Part shown: positions 1 through 8,463 of the stretch, piece by piece
Layout: every line of letters begins with the position of its first letter
Position numbering within the stretch: position 1 is the stretch's first letter
Source of the DNA: Limnohabitans kasalickyi
GTDB taxonomy: Bacteria > Pseudomonadota > Gammaproteobacteria > Burkholderiales > Burkholderiaceae_C
Length of the DNA: 64,000 nucleotides
NCBI GenBank assembly: GCA_965234325.1
Contig: OZ248407.1
Coordinates: forward strand, 1,550,001 to 1,614,000
Direction: 5' to 3'
The notes under the pieces: generated by a model
Databases searched by the model: none
What the model was told of the DNA's origin: nothing
The model's input: the letters and a program-made list of their open reading frames with translations, nothing else
Made by a program: the position numbers and the translations under genes

Positions 1-153
1 TAGGTGACTGGCAATCGCGTCCATCATCCAAAAGCACTCAGCTTCCTCTGCCAAATACTTTGTGCCATCGGTTAGCAGGTGCCTGCGGCTGATTCGGTAA
101 TAGCCAGTTGTTCCAATAAATTGCGTGAGTTGGGTTGAGTCAAATCTTTTCAT
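1..153 (-). CDS. DUF6876-like small protein (3' part beyond the window)
   Basis: An ATG at 153 on the minus strand opens a reading frame of 51 codons that runs off the left edge without a stop. The visible part has a pattern of the form F-x-GT-x-x-YYR, then L-TDGTKYLAEEAECFWMMD-x-IA. I recall this layout from small DUF6876 proteins (TDG-KY-AE-A followed by a W-x-x-D-x-IA segment), which are common on phages, plasmids and islands; their function is unknown to me. The match is from memory of the motif, not a search. It is transcribed away from the recombinase at 729, across a long noncoding gap. Confidence 0.5.
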   Translation of the reverse strand, partial: MKRFDSTQLTQFIGTTGYYRISRRHLLTDGTKYLAEEAECFWMMDAIASHL

Positions 154-215
154 CTTTAGTCCTTCTTGTGTGACTACAGTTTTGTTTCAGACAATCAAAT
201 GGACAACCGAAGCTT

Positions 216-238
216 GGTAACCCGATAACTTGGACGGA
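216..238 (+). repeat. 23-base direct repeat, copy 1 (partner at 635-657)
   Basis: The block reads GGTAACCCG, five variable bases, then TTGGACGGA. The partner at 635-657 reads GGTAGCCCG, five different bases, then TTGGACGGA in the same orientation. The conserved ends and variable centre resemble a recombinase or regulator binding unit, which would fit the recombinase gene just downstream. That role is inference. Confidence 0.5.
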
Positions 239-530
239 TACCGAGTAAAAATCACCAAGGTGATTTGATAAGTACTCAACCTAAAAAATCCGCAGCGCAG
301 AAATTAAGAACTGCAGGACCCATTCGGGCTAGAGATATAAACCGCACTACTCGCATAAATTTCAGCCGTCACTCGCAAAAACTGACGCGCTTAAAAGCCC
401 TACAGTGCATCGTTTGCTTCGCTGGAATACTCTGAGCGCTGGAAGCACCGATCAACGCTTGTAGGGCTGTTTTGAAGCATGCACTTGCTGGGCACTCAAT
501 GAGTGCGAAAGCTCAGCAGAAATCTATGAA
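239..530 (+). repeat. Noncoding segment, copy A of an island-flanking pair
   Basis: This segment begins with TACCGAGTAAAAATCACC at 239-256, identical over 18 bases to 15485-15502. Further blocks follow in the same order in both places: TGATTTG, AAGTACT, CACCTAAA-like, AGCCCTACAG, GTAGGGCT, GCACTCAA, GCTCAG and AATCTATGAA, separated by unrelated or heavily diverged bases. The two copies are in the same orientation about 15.2 kb apart. Copy B directly follows a full-size integrase, whereas here no integrase lies to the left within the window. They could be ends of related elements or a repeated structured noncoding module; I do not recognise the family. Confidence 0.55.
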
Positions 531-634
531 AATCAACATTTATAAAGATTCCGCACAAAGGCTGTTGAAATCATTGAAGATTTTTTCAGTGAAAAAGTTA
601 TCCACAGCCAGTCCAATTCGCCCTGCCCAAACTC

Positions 635-657
635 GGTAGCCCGCCGCTTTGGACGGA
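635..657 (+). repeat. 23-base direct repeat, copy 2 (partner at 216-238)
   Basis: Same orientation as the block at 216-238, with the 9-base left part differing at one position and the 9-base right part identical. It lies about 70 bases upstream of the small recombinase start, a place where a recombinase accessory or regulatory site could sit. Confidence 0.5.
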
Positions 658-728
658 CTCAGGTTGCTCTGATAAATATGTGAAAACACAATGCAATTAA
701 CGCAAACACATGATTTAGGAGAACTTAA

Positions 729-1301
729 ATGGCACAAGCAAAAACACTGACAAAAGAAGAGATGACGCATGTACTTGATTACATCAACACACGCCGATTC
801 GCGAAACGCAACAGAGCAATGATGTTGCTCACGCACCTAGCTGGTTTAAGAATTGGCGAAGTAGCTTGCCTGCGTTGGAGCGATATGACGAACTTAGACG
901 GAACAGTGAAGGACGAGATCCGACTACTGCCCGATATGACCAAGGGCAGACACGCTCGCACAGTCTTTGTCAACATTAAGCTGCGCGAGGAATTGCAAGC
1001 CTACGCGGTTCAAGCAAAGTGCGTGGACCGCACCTATCCTTTTTTTGCAAGCCAAAAAAGCATCAAGGTGGGCTTTAGTGCAAATAGCTTGGCACAAACT
1101 TTTGCCCTGCTCTACGAAGGCGCTGGACTTGAAGGCGCTAGCAGCCACAGTGGGCGCAGAACGTTCTTAACTAACTTGGCAAACAAAGGTACAGCGATAC
1201 ATATTTTAAAAACACTTGCGGGTCACCGCAGCATCAGCACTACCGCAGCATATTTGTATAGCAGTCCAAGTCAGTTAAAGGCGGCGGTTGAGTTGGTCTA
1301 A
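729..1301 (+). CDS. Minimal tyrosine recombinase (catalytic domain only)
   Basis: This 190-residue protein is a tyrosine recombinase of the XerC/XerD and phage integrase superfamily, which cuts and rejoins DNA at specific sites through a phosphotyrosine link. The catalytic set is visible: Arg41 in GLRIGE, a Lys near residue 72, His140-Ser-Gly-Arg143, His166 in LAGHRSISTT, and Tyr175. The N-terminal SAM-like core-binding domain of usual integrases (about 300 residues) is missing, so the protein is nearly all catalytic domain. An AGGAGAA ribosome site precedes the ATG at 729. It converges with the efflux cluster and may be a resident enzyme of the island. Whether it is active alone is unknown. 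Confidence 0.85.
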   Translation: MAQAKTLTKEEMTHVLDYINTRRFAKRNRAMMLLTHLAGLRIGEVACLRWSDMTNLDGTVKDEIRLLPDMTKGRHARTVFVNIKLREELQAYAVQAKCVDRTYPFFASQKSIKVGFSANSLAQTFALLYEGAGLEGASSHSGRRTFLTNLANKGTAIHILKTLAGHRSISTTAAYLYSSPSQLKAAVELV

Positions 1302-1337
1302 CTATCCGGTCCTTAATTGAGCTGAACTGGCAATTAT

Positions 1338-1356
1338 TTTGCTGACTTACAGCAAA
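1338..1356. terminator. Hairpin between convergent genes
   Basis: The inverted repeat TTTGCTG-ACTTA-CAGCAAA lies between the stop of the small recombinase (plus) and the stop of the 127-residue protein (minus). There is no strong T run on either side, so bidirectional termination is only a possibility. Confidence 0.35.
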
Positions 1357-1394
1357 CCTGCAAATATGGCTTTCAGCAAGAATTACAAAGCAAA

Positions 1395-1778
1395 TTATTT
1401 GAGCGTGAATCGCACTGTTGCCACTTTGGAAGTGTTGATGACTTGCACAACTATCTTTGTTCCGACAAGCGTATTGAATTTTCCAACGGCTTCAAGTTTG
1501 TCGCCCGTTGGTTTTAGTTCAACCTCTTGCCTTTCACCACCTGAAAGCATCGTAACTTTGGCTGAAGCTTTAGTGATATTTACAGGCTTACCGTGATCGC
1601 GCAGATAAAGTTGCAAAGCATCAGCTCTTGCCACAAATTCATATTCAATGTCCTTCACCTCAGTAACCACACCTCCATGCATTGGTTGGGCATTGCCATG
1701 ACTATGACCTTCTCCGGCTGCGAATGCGGCAGTGCTCAACAGCAAACTCAGAATAATCGCAAATTTTTGGAATTTCAT
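1395..1778 (-). CDS. Small periplasmic protein of the metal efflux cluster
   Basis: The 127-residue product starts with a clear Sec signal peptide (residues 1-20, cut after AFA) and a mature N-terminus AGEGHSHG that could bind metal through its histidines. The remainder is a small beta-rich domain with alternating hydrophobic residues and no cysteines, with a second His pair near PMHGG. It is the last gene of the minus-strand efflux cluster, 21 bases after the RND pump gene. I do not recognise a named family; small periplasmic metal chaperones such as CusF or CzcE hold comparable positions, but the sequence does not prove kinship. A role in periplasmic metal handling is inferred from the tag and the neighbours. 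Confidence 0.75.
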   Translation of the reverse strand: MKFQKFAIILSLLLSTAAFAAGEGHSHGNAQPMHGGVVTEVKDIEYEFVARADALQLYLRDHGKPVNITKASAKVTMLSGGERQEVELKPTGDKLEAVGKFNTLVGTKIVVQVINTSKVATVRFTLK

Positions 1779-1799
1779 TTCTGACCTTTCATTTACAAA

Positions 1800-4700
1800 T
1801 TAAAGTGCTTCGGCGTCTTTGTCTTCAAGCAAACGTTCGGCATCTCGACGACCAAAGAGCCAGAACATAACTGGAGTCAGGAACGTATCCAGCAGCGTGG
1901 AGCTGATTAGTCCTGAGAAAATCACAACCGCAACTGGATGTAAGACCTCAGTCCCTGGGCGCTCTGCTTCGAAAAGCAATGGCGCCAATGCAAAAGCAGT
2001 CACCAAAGCGGTCATCAAAACGGGGCTCAATCGTTCAAGGGAACCCCGCAAAATCATTTTGTGATCAAAGTTTTCACCTTCAAAGCGCATCAAGTTGATG
2101 TAATGACTAACTTTCAGGATGCCGTTTCTGACTGAAATACCAGCTAATGTGATGAATCCCACTAAAGCTGCAACAGACAACGGTTGTCCCGACAACCACA
2201 ACCCGAGAACTGCACCGACTAAGGCCAGCGGTATGTTCACCATGATCAACGCTGAAAGACGCGTTGACTTGTAGCGGCTGTAAAGGACGACAAACATCAG
2301 CACCAGCGACACAATTGAAAGAAGCCCAACTAGTCGTGATGCTTCTTCTTGGGCTTTGAACTGTCCTCCAAGCGTGATGAAATAACCCTCAGGTAGTTTG
2401 GTTTCAGCAACCACTGCGCGGATATCCGCAACAATTTCCGATAAAGCCCGGCCCGATGCGTTTGCGGATAAAACTATGCGTCGTTTTCCATCATCGCGGC
2501 TGATTTGATTCGGACCATCTCCATCCTCAATCGTCGCCAACTTTGACAAAGGAACTCGACCATTGGGTGTCTCAATTAAGATTTGGCTCAAGCCCTCAAC
2601 CGAGCGAGCTGACTCGGGTAAGCGCACGACCAGTGCAAAACGCCGACCGCCTTCCACAATTTGTGTGATTTTTTCGCCTTCCACCAAGCTTTGTAAAGTA
2701 GAAAGCACTTGTGGCGCTGGAATTCCATACTGAGCTGCGGCGGCATAGTCAATGCGAACCTTGATTTGCGGTGCCAACACTTGCTTTTCAATTTGCAAAT
2801 CAGCGATACCAGGAATAGTCGCTAACTGTGCACGAAGTGAATCGGCTTGCCCGCGTAAACCATCCAAGTCATCCCCAAATATTTTGATAGCGATTTGTGA
2901 TCGCACACCTGACAACATGTGATCGATTCGGTGAGAAATGGGTTGTCCGATTTCAAGTGCAGCGGGTAAATTCACAAGGCGAGATCGGATATCTGCCTTG
3001 ATTTCATCCATGCTGCGGTTCAACTCTGCCGTAGGCTTAAGCCCAACGTCCAGCTCACTCACATGGACGCCTTCTGCATGCTCATCAAGCTCAGCTCGTC
3101 CGCTTCGACGACCGACATGGGTGACCTCTGGCACTTGCTTAACTAAGACCTCAGCTTGTCTGGCTAAGGCCGTTGTTTCAGACAAGGTCACACCGGGATT
3201 TAAGCGCAATCCAATCAGCAATGTTCCTTCGCTAAATGGCGGCAAGAAAGTCTTAGGAAAGAACGGAACTGCCGCAATCGCCGTTAGCACAGCTATACCA
3301 GAAGTAATCAATGCAATCTTAGGCTTGTGCAGAATACTTTGAAGACTGTTTGCGTATCGGGTTTTGAGCCATATTAAAACCTTGGTGTCGCCATGATCCA
3401 AGTTCTTCATTGATGGAAGAAGGTAATAACTCAGCACTGGGGTGATGGTCACTGAAACAAGCAAGGATGCCAAAGTAGAAACGATGAAAGAAATACCCAA
3501 GGGAACAAAGAGCTTGCCCTCCAATCCGGGCAGTGCAAACAACGGAATAAAAACTAGGACGATGATCACCGTGGCGTACAAAATGGCAGATCTAACTTCC
3601 ATTGAGGCTTTTGCCACAACTTCCAGGGGATTAAGGCGATGCTGCGGATGTTTTATGCGGTCTTCTTTTAACCTTCGCAGAATGTTTTCTACGTCAACAA
3701 CTGCGTCGTCGACCAAACCGCCAATAGCAATGGCCAACCCACCAAGTGTCATGGTATTGATAGACAGACCAAAGTACTTAAATACCAAAGAGGTAATGAA
3801 GATTGATACAGGAATCGCTGTCAAAGCGATGATGGTGGGTCGGACCGTGCCCAAGAAAAAGAACAAAATCACAGCTACAAAAACAGATGCACCAATCAAT
3901 TTACCTTGCAGCGTATTGATGGACGCTTCGATGAAGCTTGCTTGTCTGAACGTGACTCGGGGGGCTTCCATGCCAGCTGGCAAGGACGATTTCAAGCCCA
4001 GCAGGGCATCTTCAATTGCACGGGTTAGAGCAATCGTGTCAGCCGTTGGCTGCTTTTGGATGCCAAGAATGACTGCAGGCTTTCCCTCAAACCCAGCGTC
4101 ACCACGCTTTAATGCCGCAGCAAAAGTGATCTCGGCAATTTGACGTAACAGGATCGGTTGTCCATTTTTTGAAGTCACTGCCAGATTTTTCAAATCATCT
4201 AACCGGGAAGTTCGTCCAAGGTTGCGAATTAGGTATTCCCGACCGTTCAGCTCTAAAAAACCACCTGATGTGTTAGCGGAAAAACCTTTCAGCGCAGCTT
4301 CCATCTGGTCGTGAGAAATCCCCAATTCAGCCATGCGAGCTGTATTTGGTTGCACTTGAAACTGACGAACCTCGCCACCAATCGGGATGACTTGCGCGAC
4401 ACCGGAAACTGACAGTAGGCGGGGACGCAAAACCCAGTCTGCATATTCTCGAACTGCCATGGCCGAGATCTTCTGCGTATCGACGGGTATAGCGATTTGC
4501 ATGATCTCACCCATGATGGAGCTAATTGGCCCCATGCGCGGAAGAATGCCTACCGGGATGCCGCCCTCCATAGCTGAAAGTCGTTCGGATACTAACTGTC
4601 TTGCGCGAAAGATGTCTGTATCCCATCTAAAAGTCACATACAGAAAAGACAAACCGGCTGAAGAAATTGATCTGACGGATTCGACGCCAGGCAAGCCGTT

Positions 4701-4919
4701 CATCGCAGTCTCTAGTGGGAATGTGATGAGTTGTTCCACCTCCTCAGGAGCCATGCCACCTGACTCGGTCATGATGGTCACGGTGGGTTTGTTCAAATCA
4801 GGAAAAACATCCACAGGCGTTTTTGTCAACGTGAATGCACCGTAAGTCATCAACACGACACTAGCGATGATCACCAGCAATCGATTGGCTAAACTGTTTT
4901 CAAGTAACCACTTAAACAT
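1800..4919 (-). CDS. Heavy-metal efflux RND pump, CzcA/CusA family
   Basis: This 1039-residue inner-membrane protein is an HME-type RND transporter, the proton-driven pump of a three-part metal exporter. It has the RND layout: TM1 near residues 9-30, a large periplasmic loop, TM2-TM6 with the conserved TM4 stretch IAIGGLVDDAVVDVEN (two Asp for proton relay), a second loop and TM7-TM12. The TM4 signature differs from my memory of classic CzcA (VDGAVVMVEN) and CusA (VDAAIVMIEN) forms, so the metal is uncertain. The ATG follows the adaptor stop by one base, implying translational coupling. Neighbouring CzcI, P1B ATPase and CadR-type genes favour Zn, Cd, Co or Pb over Cu or Ag. Confidence 0.93.
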   Translation of the reverse strand: MFKWLLENSLANRLLVIIASVVLMTYGAFTLTKTPVDVFPDLNKPTVTIMTESGGMAPEEVEQLITFPLETAMNGLPGVESVRSISSAGLSFLYVTFRWDTDIFRARQLVSERLSAMEGGIPVGILPRMGPISSIMGEIMQIAIPVDTQKISAMAVREYADWVLRPRLLSVSGVAQVIPIGGEVRQFQVQPNTARMAELGISHDQMEAALKGFSANTSGGFLELNGREYLIRNLGRTSRLDDLKNLAVTSKNGQPILLRQIAEITFAAALKRGDAGFEGKPAVILGIQKQPTADTIALTRAIEDALLGLKSSLPAGMEAPRVTFRQASFIEASINTLQGKLIGASVFVAVILFFFLGTVRPTIIALTAIPVSIFITSLVFKYFGLSINTMTLGGLAIAIGGLVDDAVVDVENILRRLKEDRIKHPQHRLNPLEVVAKASMEVRSAILYATVIIVLVFIPLFALPGLEGKLFVPLGISFIVSTLASLLVSVTITPVLSYYLLPSMKNLDHGDTKVLIWLKTRYANSLQSILHKPKIALITSGIAVLTAIAAVPFFPKTFLPPFSEGTLLIGLRLNPGVTLSETTALARQAEVLVKQVPEVTHVGRRSGRAELDEHAEGVHVSELDVGLKPTAELNRSMDEIKADIRSRLVNLPAALEIGQPISHRIDHMLSGVRSQIAIKIFGDDLDGLRGQADSLRAQLATIPGIADLQIEKQVLAPQIKVRIDYAAAAQYGIPAPQVLSTLQSLVEGEKITQIVEGGRRFALVVRLPESARSVEGLSQILIETPNGRVPLSKLATIEDGDGPNQISRDDGKRRIVLSANASGRALSEIVADIRAVVAETKLPEGYFITLGGQFKAQEEASRLVGLLSIVSLVLMFVVLYSRYKSTRLSALIMVNIPLALVGAVLGLWLSGQPLSVAALVGFITLAGISVRNGILKVSHYINLMRFEGENFDHKMILRGSLERLSPVLMTALVTAFALAPLLFEAERPGTEVLHPVAVVIFSGLISSTLLDTFLTPVMFWLFGRRDAERLLEDKDAEAL

Positions 4920-4920
4920 A

Positions 4921-6045
4921 TCAGCGCACCTGGTTAATCAATGTTGCACCTTGTGCCGCGATTAGATCGCCACTTTCAAGACCCGATGTAACTGCAACCC
5001 GCGTACCGTCCAAGGGTTCAAAAGTAATCGTGCGAGGCGTGAATCTCTCAGCGGCTGTTTTGACCCAAACAATAGACTGATTGGCAGGATTCTTCATCAA
5101 CGCAGACACTGGTACAGCCATCCCTTTCACCTTATCTTTGGTCTGAATCACAACTCTTATTGGTTCACCGAGAGCCAAAGCGCTCAGTTCTTCCCCTTGG
5201 GCTTTGAAATTCATGGGTAATGCTTGCTCACGTAAGCTACGTGCTGCGCCCAAAAATTGAAGCGCGATCCGCTGGTTATTTACGGCAACAAACGCTTTAT
5301 CTACACTGGCGATGAGTGAAGTATCAAAGGCCAAGGCCTCAATTCTCAGACGTGCTGGGTCCACAATTTCAAATACCAACTCACGCGCATCAATCACTTG
5401 TCCTGCCACAGCATTTGATGATGCAATCACTCCAGAAACCGGGGCTGCCAACGGCTCCCTGTGATTAAGTCCTGTGCTAACAGCTGAGACACGACCCGTT
5501 AAACTTTGCAAGTCACTCTCAGCAGCTTCGATGTCTTTGCGTGGAACGGTATCTGATAACTCCCTCAATCTTGCCAGTCGTTTTTCAGCAAGCGATTTAG
5601 CTGCCTTCAGTTCTGCCAGCTGTGCAAACTGATTGGATTGCTCAATAGGTGCCAGTGAGGAAACTAGATAGGCAAGAACATCACCTTTGCGTACCGCACT
5701 ACCGAGATTTGGCAAGCCTTTGGGGCCGGCCTCGACTCGGCCAGCATTGATGGCTTGCACTTTGCCTCCTGCATTGGGGTCCATGCTGACCTTACCGTTG
5801 AGTTCTATAGATTTCGGTAAGTCTGCAATTTCAACTTTGATGGTGCGAATTACCAACTGGCGTTGAGCTGACTTCGGCAAGAAGACACTGCCATCAGGCA
5901 AACGCTGAGGACCATTCATACTGGGAGTGGCCGATGTACCTCCATGGTCATGACCTTCTCCAGCCCAAGAATTGGTCGCCGGACACAGAGCAATTACTGC
6001 GGCCATCACGACAGTCAATGTTGAAAATTTTGTTTTGAAAGTCAT
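4921..6045 (-). CDS. RND metal efflux periplasmic adaptor, CzcB/CusB family
   Basis: This 374-residue membrane fusion protein would join the RND pump to the outer-membrane channel across the periplasm. A Sec signal peptide (about residues 1-28) is followed by a mature AGEGHDHGG His tag. Then come a barrel-sandwich (lipoyl-like) half, an alpha-helical hairpin around residues 130-185 rich in Ala, Glu, Leu and Arg, the second half with a PVSGVI motif, and beta-barrel domains. The gene overlaps the upstream 193-residue gene by four bases (ATGA) and the pump gene starts one base later, so it sits inside a tightly coupled operon. Family assignment is firm; substrate is inferred from neighbours. Confidence 0.92.
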   Translation of the reverse strand: MTFKTKFSTLTVVMAAVIALCPATNSWAGEGHDHGGTSATPSMNGPQRLPDGSVFLPKSAQRQLVIRTIKVEIADLPKSIELNGKVSMDPNAGGKVQAINAGRVEAGPKGLPNLGSAVRKGDVLAYLVSSLAPIEQSNQFAQLAELKAAKSLAEKRLARLRELSDTVPRKDIEAAESDLQSLTGRVSAVSTGLNHREPLAAPVSGVIASSNAVAGQVIDARELVFEIVDPARLRIEALAFDTSLIASVDKAFVAVNNQRIALQFLGAARSLREQALPMNFKAQGEELSALALGEPIRVVIQTKDKVKGMAVPVSALMKNPANQSIVWVKTAAERFTPRTITFEPLDGTRVAVTSGLESGDLIAAQGATLINQVR

Positions 6046-6623
6046 GCTGCACCTCCTGTGCTGTTTGATTGGTTAGTCATCAGGCGCTTGCGAACAAAAA
6101 ATAGCGCTACCAGCACGGCAGCAGAAAATAAAGCCCAGATGAACCACTTATGCAACCTATTCTTAGAGTTGCTACCCTGCGCGGACGCATCTGGATGAAA
6201 GTCCAACTCTCCTGCCAATAAGTCAACTTCTTCGTCAATCGTGACGGTCGCCGTCACGCTGATAAGACCGGGTTGCGGCTCAGCTGGCAGCACAACTTCA
6301 AATTTATCTTGACCATACTTTTGTGCAATAAATTTAACGCCTGAAAACTCAAGCTCAATTAATGCTTCTTTGACAGGTTCATTGGTTTCAAGACGATCTA
6401 AGTAGAGTGTTATTTGCTTGCCATTCAAAACACCTACCAATTCGAGTGCATCTGAAACTGCTGCAAAACGTGGCGTGGAGGTGGCTGATGCGTTGGCTTT
6501 GACATCTCCATGACCTTCCCCGGCCCAACTCAGACTGGAAAGAGTCAAACTAAGAATCAGACAAATGTTTCTAAGTCTTGATGAAATATTCATTGAAATT
6601 TTTAGTAATGTTGATTGATTCAT
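6042..6623 (-). CDS. Periplasmic, C-terminally anchored protein of the metal efflux operon
   Basis: The 193-residue product has an N-terminal signal segment ending in SLSWA, a mature AGEGHGD start like the adaptor, a beta-rich domain of about 100 residues, and one transmembrane helix near residues 160-178 followed by a basic tail. So the domain probably faces the periplasm while held in the inner membrane. An AAGGTG site overlapping the TolC-gene stop supports the ATG at 6623; an alternative ATG lies at 6593. I do not recognise the family. Its place between channel and adaptor genes and its four-base overlap with the adaptor suggest an accessory part of this exporter. Confidence 0.8.
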   Translation of the reverse strand: MNQSTLLKISMNISSRLRNICLILSLTLSSLSWAGEGHGDVKANASATSTPRFAAVSDALELVGVLNGKQITLYLDRLETNEPVKEALIELEFSGVKFIAQKYGQDKFEVVLPAEPQPGLISVTATVTIDEEVDLLAGELDFHPDASAQGSNSKNRLHKWFIWALFSAAVLVALFFVRKRLMTNQSNSTGGAA

Positions 6624-6631
6624 GACGCACC

Positions 6632-7894
6632 TTATTGAGGTAAGAGTCCAGCTGCTTGGCGTAGTGCTGAGATGGACGCTGAATATTCGATACGACTGAG
6701 GGCTGCTTGACGTCGCGCTTCAACGGCTTCCGCTTCGATGCGGAGACGAGTTGGCAAGTCGGATTCGCCAAGCTGAAACGATTTATCAAAGAAAGTGCGA
6801 GACTCCAAAGCCAATTTGGCTCTGCGCTCTGCTGCTTTGAGCTGGGCTTGCGCAGCGCTGGCTTTTGCTTGAGCGATGCGCCACATCGACTGTGTACGGT
6901 CGCGCTCTAAGCTCAATTGAGCTTGGGCTTGTGTTGCCTCTGCTTGAGCGTTAGCTACGGTTGCCTCATAGCGAGGACCACCACCAAAAGGAAGTCGAAT
7001 ACCAATCGTGACTTTGGAACTGTAGGGATCTACTAAATTGCCGCGGTCTCTGGATTTGGCAATTGTGAATTCAGGGTTCGCTCTTGTCCTTGTAGTGGCC
7101 AATGCAACAGTACGCTCAGCAACATCCGAGCGTGCTTGTAATTCCATCAACGCAGCGTGTACTTGTGGATATTCAGCTGAAGGCGGCAACTCAGGGCTTT
7201 CTGACAGATCCAGCATTGAGAAACTTGTTGCCCCAATCGATGATTGGATGATTTGAATAGCAAGTTCTAAATTGGCTTGAGCCATGGCATACGCAGATTC
7301 AGCCACTGCAGCGGCACCTTCGGCTTGGTGTTGATCCGATTGAGCTAAATCACCTGCTTTCACACGTTTTGCGACATCATCAGCCAAGCGTCGCGCATTG
7401 GTCAATTGATCCGCAGTGACTTCTTGCTCAATGCGAGCACGGTGTAAATTCCACCAATCTTCTCGAATTTTTCCAGCTACACGCAGTTGATTGGCTTTGA
7501 TTTGATACTCTAAAGCGTTGGCTTGAGCTTCTGCAAGCGCAGAGCTTTTGCTTCGTTCGCCAGGTAACCACATCGGAACTGCGATTGCGATTTGTTCCTC
7601 CCGTGCCCCCAAATTTCTGTTCCACTGATCAGATTTTGAGTTCAGCTCTACCGCTGCGGGTTCTGGCGTTAATGCTGCCGCCGCTCGCTTTTGAGCTTGC
7701 AAGGCTTGCTGCCGTGACTCTAAAGCTTGCGCTTCAGGTTGACGTAACCAAGTGGCATCAAAAATATCTTTGACGCTTTGAATTTGCCTTGGCTGATTGG
7801 TATTTTGCGCAAATACATTAATGACACTGCATACTGAAAAGGCTGCTACTGCACACAGCTGCCTTTTGTAATTCCATTTTTCTCTTCGATACAT
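6632..7894 (-). CDS. TolC-family outer-membrane efflux protein, CzcC-like
   Basis: This 420-residue protein would be the outer-membrane channel of the RND metal exporter. It has a signal peptide (cut near NVFAQ, residue 29) and two long Ala/Glu/Gln-rich helical stretches typical of the TolC periplasmic tunnel, each followed by short beta strands, with the conserved ATTRTRANPEFTI-type segment near the middle and LRQAAGLLPQ at the end. It is the first of the four tightly packed genes channel, accessory protein, adaptor and pump. Length agrees with CzcC-type proteins. Partner specificity is inferred from operon membership. Confidence 0.9.
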   Translation of the reverse strand: MYRREKWNYKRQLCAVAAFSVCSVINVFAQNTNQPRQIQSVKDIFDATWLRQPEAQALESRQQALQAQKRAAAALTPEPAAVELNSKSDQWNRNLGAREEQIAIAVPMWLPGERSKSSALAEAQANALEYQIKANQLRVAGKIREDWWNLHRARIEQEVTADQLTNARRLADDVAKRVKAGDLAQSDQHQAEGAAAVAESAYAMAQANLELAIQIIQSSIGATSFSMLDLSESPELPPSAEYPQVHAALMELQARSDVAERTVALATTRTRANPEFTIAKSRDRGNLVDPYSSKVTIGIRLPFGGGPRYEATVANAQAEATQAQAQLSLERDRTQSMWRIAQAKASAAQAQLKAAERRAKLALESRTFFDKSFQLGESDLPTRLRIEAEAVEARRQAALSRIEYSASISALRQAAGLLPQ

Positions 7895-7969
7895 TCGACT
7901 CTCCTAGGTCGTTAAAAACCATGACTTGGAGATCGGTAAAGACGCTGCATCGACATGCGCAGCCACTTC

Positions 7970-7988
7970 AGAACTGAGGTTCAGTTCT
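7970..7988. promoter_or_regulatory. Inverted repeat upstream of the efflux channel gene
   Basis: The 8-base arms AGAACTGA and TCAGTTCT, separated by GGT, form a perfect inverted repeat in the gap between the CzcI-like gene and the channel gene. It could be an operator for the efflux genes or an attenuating hairpin after czcI; there is no T run to call it a terminator. Confidence 0.4.
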
Positions 7989-8030
7989 TATGAAATAGGC
8001 TAAAGCGATGGATTGAACAAACCTCACCGA

Positions 8031-8402
8031 TCAGGCGAGGTGGTTCCACTGAGGTCGTTCTGGTCGTTCGATAGCAGAACGAAAGAAGAGTTCGGTTTGG
8101 GTTGCCGTCATGTGCTGAGGCACTTGGGATGAAGGTATTTCAGTTTGAACAATCAGTGCTGCACAACAACCGGCGTGGCAACTGGCGCAATCTGTATCAG
8201 TACCGTCGAGATTGTTCATCTTTGAGGTGGGCACTTTTGAATCGGACGCGGAGTCGCCAGACTTGTGCTCATGCTCGTGATGACCGGGATGTTGTGCTTG
8301 GGAGCTGGTATTGCTTTCGTGCTGGCAATAACCACTCACTGCAGCCCAAGAGAGCTGCAGCGGTGTAAATACCAGCAAAAGAATGACTATCCAGCGTTGC
8401 AT
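8031..8402 (-). CDS. czcI: CzcI-like metal resistance regulatory protein
   Basis: The 123-residue product starts MQRWIVILLL with a signal peptide ending near SWAA. It then has a YCQHE motif, a His-rich run (HPGHHEHEHK), a Cys block DCASCHAGCCAAL and the C-terminal ERPERPQW ending. This set of features matches the CzcI family as I know it, small periplasmic proteins encoded with czcCBA and thought to modulate the Czc response. The ATG at 8402 is preferred over an in-frame TTG at 8423 because family members start at MxRW-type sequence. It lies between the P1B ATPase gene and the efflux operon on the same strand. Confidence 0.8.
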   Translation of the reverse strand: MQRWIVILLLVFTPLQLSWAAVSGYCQHESNTSSQAQHPGHHEHEHKSGDSASDSKVPTSKMNNLDGTDTDCASCHAGCCAALIVQTEIPSSQVPQHMTATQTELFFRSAIERPERPQWNHLA

Positions 8403-8463
8403 TGTTTTAGAGTCTATCAGCAAAGAATAAAGTGAAGGTTAGTTACGCCCTGAATAAACATAG

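Larger units (their letters stand above)
154..728. other. Noncoding gap with repeats upstream of the small recombinase
   Basis: No convincing gene is seen in these 575 bases between the divergent DUF6876-like gene and the recombinase. The gap contains a related pair of 23-base blocks (216-238 and 635-657), an inverted repeat AAATCACC-AA-GGTGATTT at 249-266, a widely spaced inverted pair AGCCCTACA/TGTAGGGCT around 395-470, and one DnaA-box-like TTATCCACA at 598-606. A segment starting at 239 shares several blocks with the noncoding region after the large integrase at 15485 onward. An open frame on the minus strand at 540-836 is judged a chance frame because it overlaps the recombinase start and shows no family features. 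Confidence 0.6.

Noticed and set aside
598..606. A perfect DnaA box (TTATCCACA) upstream of the small recombinase
   Set aside because: It is a single 9-mer with no further boxes, no AT-rich unwinding region and no replication gene nearby, so an origin is not supported.
540..836. Cys-rich open frame on the minus strand
   Set aside because: It overlaps the recombinase start, has no ribosome site and no family features; the sequence composition looks random.
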